Shown: positions 45,242-54,738, counted from the stretch's first letter. The stretch: DNA of 64,000 nucleotides from Bradyrhizobium sp. 1(2017) (GCF_011602485.2 NZ_CP050022.2:4856001-4920000); one strand, 5' to 3'. Made by a program: numbers and translations. Notes: generated by a model from the letters alone, not told the origin.

Positions 45242-46606
45242 TCAGTCGTTCTCGTAGCCGTAGACTTCCGGCAGGATGAAGATCGCGGCGAGCAATCCGA
45301 TCAGCGGGAAGATCGCGACCATCAGCGTGGCATTCGCCTGCCCGATCGCCGCGAACAGCGACGGGAACAGGAAGATCGCCAGGAACGACGGCAGCTTCAC
45401 GAACATGTAGGCGAAGCCGCTGGCCGTGCCGCGATATTTCGGCTTGGCGACCATGGTCGGGATCGTCATGCAGTTCGACGCGTCCCAATAGTGGCCCCAC
45501 AGCATGGCGGCCGCTGCGAACGGCAGCAGGATCTTGTTGTCGGTGTAGAGCGCGAAAGCCGCGACCAGCAACGAGGCCAGCACGATGCCGAAACCGGCGA
45601 TCGCGATACCGCGGTGACCGATCTTCGGCGTCAGCAGCGGGCCGACCCAGCCGGACAGCGCGGCGAAGCAGAACAGCGCCATGGTCACCAGGTTGATGCC
45701 GAGCACGCTCGACACGCCGACCATCACGAACAGGACCGGCAAATAGAACGCGAAGGTCGAGAACTCGCTGCCCTGCGCGAAGCAGGCGATCCAGCCGTAG
45801 ATGGTCGCGCGCCAGCGGATCGGGTCCTTCCTGAGATCGGCAAGGAACGCGCGGGTCGAGACCTTCGGCACCTCGACGTCATGGTTGGGCAACATGTCGA
45901 GATTGTCGTTGAACATCTCGCGCGCGACCTGCTTGGCTTCGCGATAGCGCCCCTTCTGCACCAGCCACACCGCCGTCTCCGGCACGTCGTGACGCATGAT
46001 CAGGATGATCAGCGCCGGCACCGCGCCGAGACCGAGCGTGACGCGCCACAGCGTCTCGTGGTTGATGTCGAACAGGAGGAAGATCACGATGACGCCGATG
46101 GTCAGGACCTCGCCGACCGCGAACATGAACTGCCAGCGATTGCCCATGACCTCGCGCTCGCCCTTGGCCATGGATTCCATGATGTAGGTGTATCCGGTCG
46201 AGATGTCCGAGCCGAGGGGAATGCCGAGCAGGAAGCGGATCACGACGAGCCAGCCGACGCTCGGCACGAAAGCCTGCGCCAGCGCCAGCACGATGAACAG
46301 CACCATCGTCACCAGAAACATGACGCGGCGGCCGATCTTGTCGGACAGCCAGCCGCCGAGCAGCGCGCCGATCAGGGCGCCGCCCTGCGTACCCGCCGCG
46401 GCGAGGCCCAGCATCAGCGGATCGGGATTGTACTGCTCCTTGATGAAGATCAGAACGAAGGCGATCGAATAGAGGTCCCAGGCTTCAACCAGGATCGAGG
46501 CCATCATCAGCCAGCCGACCTTGTTGCCCTTGGGACTGTAGTTCGTGATGAGGTAGCGGACCGCGGCTTCGCTCGCGGTCGGTTGTGGCATCGCCATCGT
46601 TGACAT
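45242..46606 (-). CDS. MFS transporter, sugar-acid cluster
   Basis: A 454-residue 12-helix MFS protein with the sugar-porter-like motif GGWLSDKIGRRVMFLVTMVL and PETAVWLVQKGRYREAKQVA after helix 6. Start ATG at 46606 with GAGAGGA before it. Lies 24 bases after the GntR gene on the same strand, divergent from the catabolic genes, so it is probably the uptake system for their substrate (idonate- or gluconate-like sugar acid). Confidence 0.85.
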   Translation of the reverse strand: MSTMAMPQPTASEAAVRYLITNYSPKGNKVGWLMMASILVEAWDLYSIAFVLIFIKEQYNPDPLMLGLAAAGTQGGALIGALLGGWLSDKIGRRVMFLVTMVLFIVLALAQAFVPSVGWLVVIRFLLGIPLGSDISTGYTYIMESMAKGEREVMGNRWQFMFAVGEVLTIGVIVIFLLFDINHETLWRVTLGLGAVPALIILIMRHDVPETAVWLVQKGRYREAKQVAREMFNDNLDMLPNHDVEVPKVSTRAFLADLRKDPIRWRATIYGWIACFAQGSEFSTFAFYLPVLFVMVGVSSVLGINLVTMALFCFAALSGWVGPLLTPKIGHRGIAIAGFGIVLASLLVAAFALYTDNKILLPFAAAAMLWGHYWDASNCMTIPTMVAKPKYRGTASGFAYMFVKLPSFLAIFLFPSLFAAIGQANATLMVAIFPLIGLLAAIFILPEVYGYEND

Positions 46607-46630
46607 GTGTGGTCCTCTCTTCAAAACTCT

Positions 46631-47398
46631 CTACGCGCCGAGCAGCGGCTCGATACTGCAATCGAGCAGGCGCGGGTCGATCCCCGCCTCCATCCCCGTG
46701 AACATCTCGCCCATGTAGTCGATCAATGCGTCGCTCGCCTTCACGGCCTCCTCGACGCGGCGGTTGGCGACTGCCGCGAGGATGGCGAGATGATGATCGA
46801 TCGTGCCTGACAGATCGGCTTGCCCCGGCATGAAGCGGTGATGGATGTAGCCGATGCGCCGGTACAGCGTGTGCAGCGGCCGCAGCGTGTGCACCAGGAA
46901 CGGCTCGCCGGCCGCCTCCAGCACAAGCGCGTCGATACGGCGATCGATACTGTTGAACTGGTCGAGGGTCAGGCTGGCGCGGCGCTCGCGCAACAGGCGC
47001 TCAATGTGCAGCGCCTGATTGCGGTGCGAGAGGCTGGCACGATCGGCCGCGAGACGGATCACGAAGCGCTCCATGTCGCGACGCAGCCCCAACAGCATGC
47101 GCTCGCGCGCCAGATCGATCGGCGCGATGTGCAGGCCGTGGCGCGGACGGATGATGATGAGCGTGTCGGCGGACAGACGATTGACGGCGTGGTGCACCGG
47201 TGTGCGCCCGAAGCCGGTGATCTGCTGCAACTCCAGCATCGTCATGAATTGTCCAGGCTTGAGCTCGCAATGAACAAGGAGCTCTTCGATTTTCTGATAG
47301 GCCAGCTCGAAGAAGTTGAGCCGGTTGCGTCGAGAGGGCTTGCCCTCGCCGTCGACCTCGTTTCTCACCACCTCGAGTGCGCGCTTGCGCTTTGCCAT
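46631..47398 (-). CDS. GntR-family (FadR/FCD) transcriptional regulator
   Basis: A 255-residue regulator: N-terminal basic extension, GntR winged helix (LELQQITGFGRTPVHHAVNR) and a helical FCD-type effector domain (DRRIDALVLEAAGEPFLVHT; DHHLAILAAVANRRVEEAVK) with histidines that bind metal in this family. GGGGAG before the ATG. Divergent from the sugar-acid genes across the near-palindrome at 47467, its likely operator. Probably a repressor released by the sugar acid or a metabolite. Confidence 0.88.
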   Translation of the reverse strand: MAKRKRALEVVRNEVDGEGKPSRRNRLNFFELAYQKIEELLVHCELKPGQFMTMLELQQITGFGRTPVHHAVNRLSADTLIIIRPRHGLHIAPIDLARERMLLGLRRDMERFVIRLAADRASLSHRNQALHIERLLRERRASLTLDQFNSIDRRIDALVLEAAGEPFLVHTLRPLHTLYRRIGYIHHRFMPGQADLSGTIDHHLAILAAVANRRVEEAVKASDALIDYMGEMFTGMEAGIDPRLLDCSIEPLLGA

Positions 47399-47466
47399 GT
47401 CGTTCTCTCCCCTCAGCCTGCGCTCGTTGCTCGGTGGCGCCCAATTTGTCGCAGCCTTAAAACATG

Positions 47467-47482
47467 TTGTGATATATTACAA
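47467..47482. promoter_or_regulatory. candidate GntR operator
   Basis: TTGTGATATATTACAA: 8-base arms with one mismatch, of the form TTGT-N8-ACAA. It lies between the divergent gntR and enolase-superfamily genes and fits the FadR-subfamily operator layout (GT...AC). Confidence 0.5.
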
Positions 47483-47573
47483 GCAGGCGTAAGACTCCCG
47501 CGCACCCGCAGCATGCTGCAGTGCAAAAAAGAGACGACGGGCGCGAGGCGCTTGTGATGGGAGGACAATTGCC

Positions 47574-48773
47574 GTGAAAATCACGTCGATCGAGACGCTG
47601 CGCACCGAAGAGTTTTCCAACGTCATCTGGGTGCGCATTCACACCGACACCGGCATGATCGGTCTCGGCGAAACCTTCTACGGCGCGGGCGCGGTCGAGG
47701 CGCAAATCCACGACACCTTTGCCGGCCGCCTGCTCGGCCGCAATCCCCTGCACATCGAGGCCATCCATCGCGACATGCTGAACCTGCCGATGGCGCAGTC
47801 CTCCACCGGCGTCGAATATCGCGCGGCCTCCGCGATCGACATCGCGCTGTGGGACCTGTTCGGCAAAGTCTGCGGCCAGCCGGTGCACCAGATGCTGGGG
47901 GGCCTCTGCCGCGACAAGCAGCGCATCTACAACACCTGCGCCGGCACGCAATATGTCCGCTCGACCAATATCAGCCCCGTCGCGAACTGGAATCTCGGTG
48001 CCTCCAAGGGACCTTACGAAGATCTCGACGGCTTCATGCATCGCGCCGACGCGCTCGCCGAAAGCCTGCTGGAAAGCGGCATCTCCGCCATGAAGATCTG
48101 GCCGTTCGATCCGGCGGCGCAGGAGAACAAGGGCCTCTACATCACCGCCGCCCAGATGAAGCAGGCGATCGAGCCGTTCGAGAAAATCCGAAAGGCCGTC
48201 GGCGACAAGATGGAGATCATGGTCGAGCTTCATTCGCTGTGGAATCTGCCGACAGCCAAGCAGATCGCGCGCGCGCTCGAGCCCTACAAGCCGACCTGGT
48301 ACGAAGACCCGATCCGGATGAACTCGCCGCAGGCGCTGGCCGAATATGCGCGCTCGACCGACGTCTGGGTCTGCGCCAGCGAGACGCTGGGCTCGCGCTT
48401 CCCCTACAAGGACATGCTCGACCGCGACGCTATGCATGTGGTGATGGCGGATCTGTGCTGGACTGGCGGCCTCACCGAGGGCCGCAAGATCGCGGCGATG
48501 GCCGAGACCTATCATCGTCCCTTCGCGCCGCACGACTGCATCGGCCCGATCGGCTTCATCGCCGCCATCCACATGTCGTTCAGCCAGCCCAACACGCTGA
48601 TCCAGGAATCGGTGCGCGCCTTCTACAAAGGCTGGTACAATGAACTCGTCACCACGATGCCCGTGATCAAGGACGGCTATGTCTTCCCGATGGAAGGACC
48701 CGGCCTTGGCGTCGATCTCCTGCCTGCTGTCTTCGAGCGCACCGATCTCACCGTGCGCCGCTCCAACGCTTGA
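47574..48773 (+). CDS. enolase-superfamily (mandelate racemase/muconate lactonizing) enzyme
   Basis: A 399-residue enzyme: N-terminal capping domain (MKITSIETLRTEEFSNVIWV) and barrel with metal/catalytic regions AMKIWPFD, IMVELHSLW, WYEDPIR, ASETLGSR and the His in PFAPHDCIGPIG. These mark a sugar-acid dehydratase-type member rather than a muconate cycloisomerase. GTG start with GGGAGG nine bases upstream. In an operon with an SDR (12-base gap) and a zinc dehydrogenase of idonate type, so it probably dehydrates a C6 sugar acid such as gluconate or idonate. Confidence 0.85.
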   Translation: MKITSIETLRTEEFSNVIWVRIHTDTGMIGLGETFYGAGAVEAQIHDTFAGRLLGRNPLHIEAIHRDMLNLPMAQSSTGVEYRAASAIDIALWDLFGKVCGQPVHQMLGGLCRDKQRIYNTCAGTQYVRSTNISPVANWNLGASKGPYEDLDGFMHRADALAESLLESGISAMKIWPFDPAAQENKGLYITAAQMKQAIEPFEKIRKAVGDKMEIMVELHSLWNLPTAKQIARALEPYKPTWYEDPIRMNSPQALAEYARSTDVWVCASETLGSRFPYKDMLDRDAMHVVMADLCWTGGLTEGRKIAAMAETYHRPFAPHDCIGPIGFIAAIHMSFSQPNTLIQESVRAFYKGWYNELVTTMPVIKDGYVFPMEGPGLGVDLLPAVFERTDLTVRRSNA

Positions 48774-48785
48774 GGATGTATTGAG

Positions 48786-49553
48786 ATGAGCACCGCCCTT
48801 TTCGATCTTTCCGGCCGCACTGCGCTCGTGACCGGCTCCTCCCGCGGCCTCGGCCGTGCCATCGCCGAGGGCATGGCGAAAGCCGGCGCGAAGCTGATCG
48901 TCAACGGCGTCGATCCCAAGCGCGTCGAGCAGGCCGTCGCCGAGTTTCGCAGCGCCGGGCATCAGGCCGAAGGCGCCGCCTTCAACGTCACCGACGAGCC
49001 CGCGATCGTTGCCGCTTTCAACGACTTCGACAGAAAGGGCCTCGCCGTCGACATCGTCGTCAACAATGCCGGCATCCAGCACCGCAAGCCGCTGGTGGAG
49101 TTCACCACCGACGAATGGCGCAAGGTGATCGAGACCAACCTCACCAGCGCCTTCGTGATCGGCCGCGAGGCGGCCAAGCGCATGATCCCGCGCAAGCACG
49201 GCAAGATCATCAATATCGGCTCGCTCGGCAGCGAGCTCGCGCGCCCGACGATCGCGCCCTATACGGCGGCCAAGGGCGGCATCAAGAACCTGACCCGCTC
49301 GATGGCGGTGGAGTGGGCTCAGCACGGCATCCAGGCCAATGCGATCGGCCCCGGCTACATGCTGACCGACATGAACGAGGCGCTGGTCAACAACGCCGAC
49401 TTCAACAACTGGCTGATGGGCCGCATTCCCTCCAAGCGCTGGGGCAAGCCGGACGAGCTGGTCGGCGCCGCGATCTTCCTCGCCTCTGACGCCTCCACCT
49501 ATGTCAACGGCCAGATCATCTATGTCGATGGTGGCATGATCGCCGCGATGTGA
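48786..49553 (+). CDS. SDR, gluconate 5-dehydrogenase-like
   Basis: A 255-residue SDR: cofactor loop LVTGSSRGLGRAIAEGMAKA, VVNNAGIQHRKPLVEF, catalytic Ser in NIGSLGSE, Tyr/Lys in APYTAAKGGIKNL, and C-terminal YVDGGMIAAM. The NAGIQHRKP segment is characteristic of gluconate 5-dehydrogenases (IdnO type), which reduce 5-keto-D-gluconate. Placed between the dehydratase-like enzyme and the idonate-type dehydrogenase. Cytosolic. Confidence 0.88.
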   Translation: MSTALFDLSGRTALVTGSSRGLGRAIAEGMAKAGAKLIVNGVDPKRVEQAVAEFRSAGHQAEGAAFNVTDEPAIVAAFNDFDRKGLAVDIVVNNAGIQHRKPLVEFTTDEWRKVIETNLTSAFVIGREAAKRMIPRKHGKIINIGSLGSELARPTIAPYTAAKGGIKNLTRSMAVEWAQHGIQANAIGPGYMLTDMNEALVNNADFNNWLMGRIPSKRWGKPDELVGAAIFLASDASTYVNGQIIYVDGGMIAAM

Positions 49554-49576
49554 TCCGCGAACAAAGGAGCGAACTC

Positions 49577-50608
49577 ATGCGCGCCGTCGTCATCCACGCC
49601 CCGAAGGACCTGCGGATCGACAGCTATCCGGATGCGGCTCCCGCCCCAAGCGAGGTCCGCGTCAGGATCGCCAATGGCGGCATCTGCGGCTCGGACCTGC
49701 ACTATTACCACCACGGTGGTTTCGGGGTCGTTCGCATCCAGCAGCCGATGGCGCTTGGGCATGAAATCGCGGGCGTGGTCGCTGACATCGGCGACGGCGT
49801 CACCAGCGTGAAGCCGGGCACGCGTGTCGCGGTCAATCCGAGCAAGCCGTGCGGCCAGTGCCTGCATTGCCAGGAAGGCATGCGCAACCAGTGCCTCGAC
49901 ATGCGCTTCCTCGGCAGCGCGATGCGCTTTCCCCATGTGCAAGGCGGCTTTCGCGAGTTCATCACCGTCGATGCGACGCAGGCCGTGCCGATCGCCGACA
50001 AGCTGTCGCTGGCGGAGGCCGCGGTCGCCGAACCGCTCGCCGTGTGCCTGCATGCCGGCAAGCAGGCCGGCCCCCTGCTCGGCAAGCGCGTGCTGATCAC
50101 CGGCTGCGGCCCGATCGGTGCACTGATGATCCTGGTCTCGCGTTTCGGCGGTGCCGCCGAGATCGTGGTGACCGATGTCGCCGAGGCTCCGCTCGCGGTT
50201 GCCAGGAAGCTCGGCGCCACGCACGCCATCAATGTCGCAGCCAACGCCACGGCACTCGATCCCTGGCGCGCCGGCAAGGGCGTGTTCGACACGCTGTTCG
50301 AAGCCTCGGGCAATCAGGCTGCCCTGCGCGCCGCGCTCGACGTGCTCAGGCCCGGCGCAACGCTCGTGCAGCTCGGTCTCGGCGGTGAGATGACGCTGCC
50401 GATCAACGCGATCGTCGCCAAGGAGCTGCAGCTCCGCGGCACCTTCCGCTTCGATCCCGAGTTCGAGCTCGCGGTGCGGCTGATGGGCGAAGGCCTGATC
50501 GACGTCAAGCCGCTGATCACGGCCACCATGCCGTTCGAGAACGCGGTTGCCGCCTTCGAGCTCGCCAGCGACCGCTCGCAGTCGATGAAGGTGCAGCTTA
50601 CTTTCTAG
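49577..50608 (+). CDS. L-idonate 5-dehydrogenase-like zinc dehydrogenase
   Basis: A 343-residue medium-chain dehydrogenase: catalytic zinc site in GGICGSDLHYYHHGGFG and ALGHEIAG, structural zinc cysteines in CGQCLHCQEGMRNQCLDMRF, NAD loop ITGCGPIGALMI. The HYYHHGGFG stretch and FLGSAMRFPHVQGGF are typical of L-idonate 5-dehydrogenase (IdnD). AAGGAG before ATG 49577. With the SDR it could run idonate to 5-ketogluconate to gluconate. Overlaps the convergent DUF3280 gene by 11 bases. Confidence 0.88.
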   Translation: MRAVVIHAPKDLRIDSYPDAAPAPSEVRVRIANGGICGSDLHYYHHGGFGVVRIQQPMALGHEIAGVVADIGDGVTSVKPGTRVAVNPSKPCGQCLHCQEGMRNQCLDMRFLGSAMRFPHVQGGFREFITVDATQAVPIADKLSLAEAAVAEPLAVCLHAGKQAGPLLGKRVLITGCGPIGALMILVSRFGGAAEIVVTDVAEAPLAVARKLGATHAINVAANATALDPWRAGKGVFDTLFEASGNQAALRAALDVLRPGATLVQLGLGGEMTLPINAIVAKELQLRGTFRFDPEFELAVRLMGEGLIDVKPLITATMPFENAVAAFELASDRSQSMKVQLTF

Positions 50609-51482
50609 GCGCGTCGGTGGCCTGCTGGCTCTCGATCAGCCGGTCACTGACCAGCCGCACCGCGCCTCGTTTCCACGAATAATCCGCGCCGAGGCGCAGG
50701 CCGCTGTCGCCGCGCGCCAGCACCGCGCCGGTCCTGGCATCGCGAACCTGGAAGCCGAGCGTGTATTCGGTGCGGCTGACCCGGCGCACCACACCGATCA
50801 ACGACTGGTCGGCGCCGAGCTTCTGCGCAATGGCGGCCTCGCAGCCGCCGCAATCCCGCAGGGGCCCCGCCTTCGCCGCCTCTCCTCCCACGTCGACGAT
50901 CCGGTAACGGCCGGATTGGCCGAGCGCTTCGCGCACGCCGCCGGTGACCTCGGCCAGGTATGACGCATCTGACGCGGCAGAAGCGCCCGCCGAGGCGGCC
51001 GTCATGTCCTCGAGCTCGAAGTCGAACACGGCAAGCGCGACCTGCGCTTGCGCGCCGAGCGCAGCCCTGACCTCGCGGGACAGGAAGATCTCGGCGCGCT
51101 CCCATGCTTCGTCGCTGTCGCCGCGGAAGGAGTACAGCTTGTCCATCACGAGCTTCTTGGCGCCGACGTCGATCACCGCGACCTTGGCCCATTGCACCAG
51201 CGTGCTCGACTTCTGGATGCCGCCAATGATCTTGAACGCCGCACCGTCCTCGGCAGAAGGCACCAGCCGATAGCGCCCACCCGCGCCGATGTCCCGCCTG
51301 AGCGCGGCCATGAACGCCGACAGCCGCCGCTCGTGGGCTGCGGTCTGGTTGGTCGGCTCGGCCGACGTATCGGTATAGCTGAAATCGTCCATGGCAACGC
51401 CGATGGCGGGCTCAGCGGCGGCCGGCGAATGAGGCAGGATAAACAGGAGCAAAGCGGAGATAACCAGCCGGGAGCGGTGCAT
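50598..51482 (-). CDS. exported DUF3280-like protein
   Basis: A 294-residue protein with signal peptide (LVISALLLFILPHSPAAAEP) and two related halves, each with a strand-rich VFDFEL/VAMDDFSY start and a RYR(L/I)V segment, as expected for DUF3280. One CxxC pair (DCGGCEAAIAQ). Probably periplasmic. Divergent from a sensor kinase/regulator pair and near a secreted MBL hydrolase, a grouping often seen near quinoprotein dehydrogenase systems (inference). GAGG nine bases before the ATG. Confidence 0.78.
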   Translation of the reverse strand: MHRSRLVISALLLFILPHSPAAAEPAIGVAMDDFSYTDTSAEPTNQTAAHERRLSAFMAALRRDIGAGGRYRLVPSAEDGAAFKIIGGIQKSSTLVQWAKVAVIDVGAKKLVMDKLYSFRGDSDEAWERAEIFLSREVRAALGAQAQVALAVFDFELEDMTAASAGASAASDASYLAEVTGGVREALGQSGRYRIVDVGGEAAKAGPLRDCGGCEAAIAQKLGADQSLIGVVRRVSRTEYTLGFQVRDARTGAVLARGDSGLRLGADYSWKRGAVRLVSDRLIESQQATDAPRK

Positions 51483-51676
51483 GAACGGGCCTCGTGGGAT
51501 GGAACGGCCCGCAAATCCTGAACGGGCGGCTCGAGGCCATGCAGCCGAAACTGTCCCGACGAAGGCCGGGAAAATTTCACGACGTTGCATTGCGGTAAGG
51601 CTGGAACGCTTTCCGTGGCTGGCGTTCTGCCGTTTAATGTGGGGGCAGCAAACCCGTTTGCACCAGGTGCCAGCCG

Positions 51677-53059
51677 ATGTGGAACCGCCCGAGGTTCGAT
51701 CTCAAGGTCCGTCTGACGTTGCGCGTGGCGGCGATATCGGCCGCCTGCTTCGCAGCCATCTCCGCCTATTTCCTCGTGACGGCCGACCGCGCCGCACATG
51801 CCCGCATCGACAGTATCGCCGCCATCGTCGCAAAGTCGCTGGAGCTGCAGCAAGGCAAGGTCCAGTGGGTGGCCAGCCCGCGCTCCGACTTTCCGAACCT
51901 CGATCCCGTCTCGGCCTATGTGATGACGCCCGGTCTGTGTCTCGGCTTCCGCGGCGCGAGCGGCGACATGCTCCAGCAGTTCTGCAGTGGCGCACCTGCC
52001 CCGGCGAGCCCGCCGCCGCAGCTGTTTGGCGCCTTCTACCGCAGCCTGTTCGACCCCGGCCGCGAGGCGGCCCGGCCCGTGATCGTGCGCGGCGCGAAGC
52101 TCGGCGAGACCGTGGTCACGGTCGATCCGGCCGTGCAGACGGCAGAGGCCTGGCACGAGGCCGGCCGCCTGATGATTGCGCTTGCGATCGCGCTGCCGCT
52201 GCTCTGCGCGCTGGTTTATGCCGCGCTGGCGCGCGCCCTGCGCCCCACCCGCATGATCGGCAACGGCCTCGAGCGCATCGCCGCCGGCGACCTCACGACG
52301 CGACTGCCGCCGTTCGACCTCGCCGAGCTCTCCGCCATCCGCGACGTCTTCAACCACCTCGCCGAAAGCCTCGACACCGCGCTTGCGGAACGCAACGAGC
52401 TGACACGGAAGCTGATCGCGCTCCAGGACGAGGAGCGCCGCCATCTCGCCCGCGAGCTGCATGACGAGTTCGGCCAGTCGCTCGCCGCAATCCGCGCGCT
52501 CGCCGCGTCCGCGCGCCAGACTGCGGCGCAGGACTGCCCCGACTTGCTGGGAGAGTGCGACGGCATTGCCCGGACCGCGACCGGTATGATGGAGACGCTG
52601 CGCGGCGCCTTGTTCCGTTTACGCCCGCCCGATGTCGACGAGCTCGGACTCGTTGCGAGCCTCGAAGGGCTGGTGTCGGGTTGGAACGGCCGCAGCCGCG
52701 GCCAGCCCCGTTTCGAGATCCGGTTCGAGGGCGCCTTCGAGAGCGTGCCCGCCTCCGTCAGCGCCAACCTCTATCGCATCGTGCAGGAGGCGCTTACCAA
52801 CGCGGCCAAGCATGCTGGCGCAACGAAGGTCGGCCTGCATCTGGCGATGGCCGAAAGCGAGATTGCGCTCGCGATCGAGGATGATGGCCGGCCGAACGAC
52901 GCGGCGGTCAAATCCGGCATGGGCCTGCTCGGCATGCGCGAGCGCGTCGCCGCGCTTCGCGGCCGGCTGAGCTTCGAGACCGGCCCCCACGGCTCGACGT
53001 TGCGCGTTGTCATTCCGCTCGCATCCGCCGATCGGCCAGCGCTGGACCACGCGGCATGA
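51677..53059 (+). CDS. NarL-type membrane sensor histidine kinase
   Basis: A 460-residue kinase: membrane helix at about 12-30, periplasmic loop with two cysteines (LCLGFRG, QQFCSGA), second helix at about 160-185, HAMP (RMIGNGLERIAAGDLTTRLP), HisKA_3 with the H box EERRHLARELHDEFGQSLAA and HATPase (VQEALTNAAKHAGATKV; GMGLLGMRERVAAL). Its TGA overlaps the regulator ATG. The paired periplasmic cysteines could form a disulfide or bind metal. Confidence 0.92.
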   Translation: MWNRPRFDLKVRLTLRVAAISAACFAAISAYFLVTADRAAHARIDSIAAIVAKSLELQQGKVQWVASPRSDFPNLDPVSAYVMTPGLCLGFRGASGDMLQQFCSGAPAPASPPPQLFGAFYRSLFDPGREAARPVIVRGAKLGETVVTVDPAVQTAEAWHEAGRLMIALAIALPLLCALVYAALARALRPTRMIGNGLERIAAGDLTTRLPPFDLAELSAIRDVFNHLAESLDTALAERNELTRKLIALQDEERRHLARELHDEFGQSLAAIRALAASARQTAAQDCPDLLGECDGIARTATGMMETLRGALFRLRPPDVDELGLVASLEGLVSGWNGRSRGQPRFEIRFEGAFESVPASVSANLYRIVQEALTNAAKHAGATKVGLHLAMAESEIALAIEDDGRPNDAAVKSGMGLLGMRERVAALRGRLSFETGPHGSTLRVVIPLASADRPALDHAA

Positions 53060-53718
53060 GCGGGACGGATACGACCATCCTGCTGGTCGACGACCATTCC
53101 GTCGTTCGCGAGGGCTATCGTTCCGTGCTGCAGAAGCAGCCGGGCCTCCGCGTCGTCGCCGAGGCGGCCGACGGCGCGGAAGCCTATCGCCTCTACAAAT
53201 CCGAGGCACCCGACCTCGTCATCATGGACCTCAGCATGCCCGGCATCGGCGGCATCGAGGCCGTCAGGCGCATCAGGCAATGGGACAAGGCCGCGCGGAT
53301 CCTGGTCTTCACCATGCACGAGAATGCCGGCTTTGCCGTGCAGGCGATCCGCGCCGGCGCGAGGGGGTACGTCACCAAGACCAGCCCGCCCGAGACGCTG
53401 GTGCGCGCGGTCAAGGACGTGCTGGCCGGCAAGATCGCCATCAGCCCCGACATCGACCACGAGCTTGCGCTCAGCCGCATCAGCGGCGAGAGCTCGGCCG
53501 CCGACGTGCTGACGCCGCGCGAATTCGAGGTGCTGCGGCTGCTGCTTGCCGAGAATACGACCGAGCAGATCGCCGAAACGCTGCATGTCAGCCCGAAAAC
53601 GGTGGCGAACCTGCATTCGCTGATCAAGGACAAGCTCGGCGTCGGTTCCGACATCGAGCTGGTCCGCCTGGCGTTGCGTCAGGGAATCCTGACCGAGGTC
53701 GATCTCGGCGAAGGCTGA
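53056..53718 (+). CDS. LuxR/NarL-family response regulator
   Basis: A 220-residue regulator: receiver domain (LLVDDHSVVREGYRSVL; phospho-Asp in LVIMDLSMPGIGG; Lys in GYVTKTSPPE) and LuxR-type helix-turn-helix (LTPREFEVLRLLLAENTTEQ, SPKTVANLHSLIKDKL). Overlaps the kinase gene by four bases and is its cognate partner. Targets unknown; the flanking DUF3280 and MBL genes are candidates. Confidence 0.94.
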   Translation: MSGTDTTILLVDDHSVVREGYRSVLQKQPGLRVVAEAADGAEAYRLYKSEAPDLVIMDLSMPGIGGIEAVRRIRQWDKAARILVFTMHENAGFAVQAIRAGARGYVTKTSPPETLVRAVKDVLAGKIAISPDIDHELALSRISGESSAADVLTPREFEVLRLLLAENTTEQIAETLHVSPKTVANLHSLIKDKLGVGSDIELVRLALRQGILTEVDLGEG

Positions 53719-53730
53719 TCGCCCCTCGTG

Positions 53731-54693
53731 TTATGGCTCGAGCTTCGTACCATCCGGCGCAAACGCCTCGACGGTGTCGCCGATCTTGAATGACATCATG
53801 TCACGTCCGACGAGCAACGGCCCCTTGTAGGCGGCTCGGGTGCGCAGGATCAGCGGCTCCTCGGGAATGTCGGGCGCCGGCTTTGCCGTGCCGAACACGA
53901 TATGGGAATAGACGGCGAGCTTGGGCTTGGCCGAGGCAAAGATGCGGCCGGCCTCTTCGGGCGAGGTGTGGTGCGCCTGGATGTCCTTGTAGACGGGATT
54001 CCTGACCAGTAGCTCCGGCTCGATGACCGCGACCTCGTGGATCAGCAGGTCGGCGCCTTCGGCCGCCTTCGCGATGCGCTCATCGTACTTGGTGTCGCCT
54101 GACAGCACGACCTTATGGCCACCATACTCTACGACGTAACCGAACGACGGCCTGATCTTCTCGCCGTGATTGACCTCGATGGCGGTGACCTTCACACCGT
54201 TGCTGTCGTAGACCATTCCTGCCTCGATATCCCTTGCGCTGAATTCGATTGCCTTCGGGTCGAGGTGCTCGTCGTCGATGCGAATGCGGATATCGTCGGC
54301 GAATGCTTTGGTGAGGTTTTCCGTCATTGCCACAGTGCCCTTGGGGCCATAGAGCTTCATCGGGCCCTTGCGCGAGGCCCAGGGCGTGGCGAGCCAGCCG
54401 GTCAGCCACATGTCGGGAAGGCCCACGATGTGGTCGGAATGCAGGTGCGTGATGAAATTCGTGGTGATCGCGCCCAGCGGGATCTTCAGCTTGTAGAGTT
54501 GCATCGTCGAGCCGCGCCCGAGATCGAACAGCAGCTTTTCGCTCCCCGCCTCCACCAGCGTCGAAGCGCTGAAGCTGGTCGGCCGCGGCGTCGGCACGCC
54601 GGTGCCGAGCAACGTCACCTTGATCGGTTCGGCCGAGGCCGCCGCCGTGAACGCGAGCAGCACAAGGCCTGCCCGGTAAAGGGTCCTGAACAT
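53731..54693 (-). CDS. secreted MBL-fold metallohydrolase
   Basis: A 320-residue protein with signal peptide (AGLVLLAFTAAASAEP) and RNase Z/arylsulfatase-like metallo-beta-lactamase fold: TNFITHLHSDHIVGLPD (metal motif), VLSGDTKYDERIAKAA (bridging Asp) and LAVYSHIVF (last His). All metal ligands are present, unlike the truncated MBL gene at 22681. Convergent with the response regulator. Substrate unknown. Confidence 0.9.
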   Translation of the reverse strand: MFRTLYRAGLVLLAFTAAASAEPIKVTLLGTGVPTPRPTSFSASTLVEAGSEKLLFDLGRGSTMQLYKLKIPLGAITTNFITHLHSDHIVGLPDMWLTGWLATPWASRKGPMKLYGPKGTVAMTENLTKAFADDIRIRIDDEHLDPKAIEFSARDIEAGMVYDSNGVKVTAIEVNHGEKIRPSFGYVVEYGGHKVVLSGDTKYDERIAKAAEGADLLIHEVAVIEPELLVRNPVYKDIQAHHTSPEEAGRIFASAKPKLAVYSHIVFGTAKPAPDIPEEPLILRTRAAYKGPLLVGRDMMSFKIGDTVEAFAPDGTKLEP

Positions 54694-54738
54694 ATCGTCC
54701 TTTCCTGGGGTGTCAGATTCCTGTCGGGTGGCCGCGGA

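Noticed and set aside
47457..49325. Open frame of 622 codons on the minus strand
   Set aside because: Covers the opposite strand of the enolase-superfamily and SDR genes and crosses both; shadow.
51603..51626. GGAAC with CGTT 15 bases later before the NarL-type kinase
   Set aside because: The spacer is one base shorter than known EcfG promoters accept.
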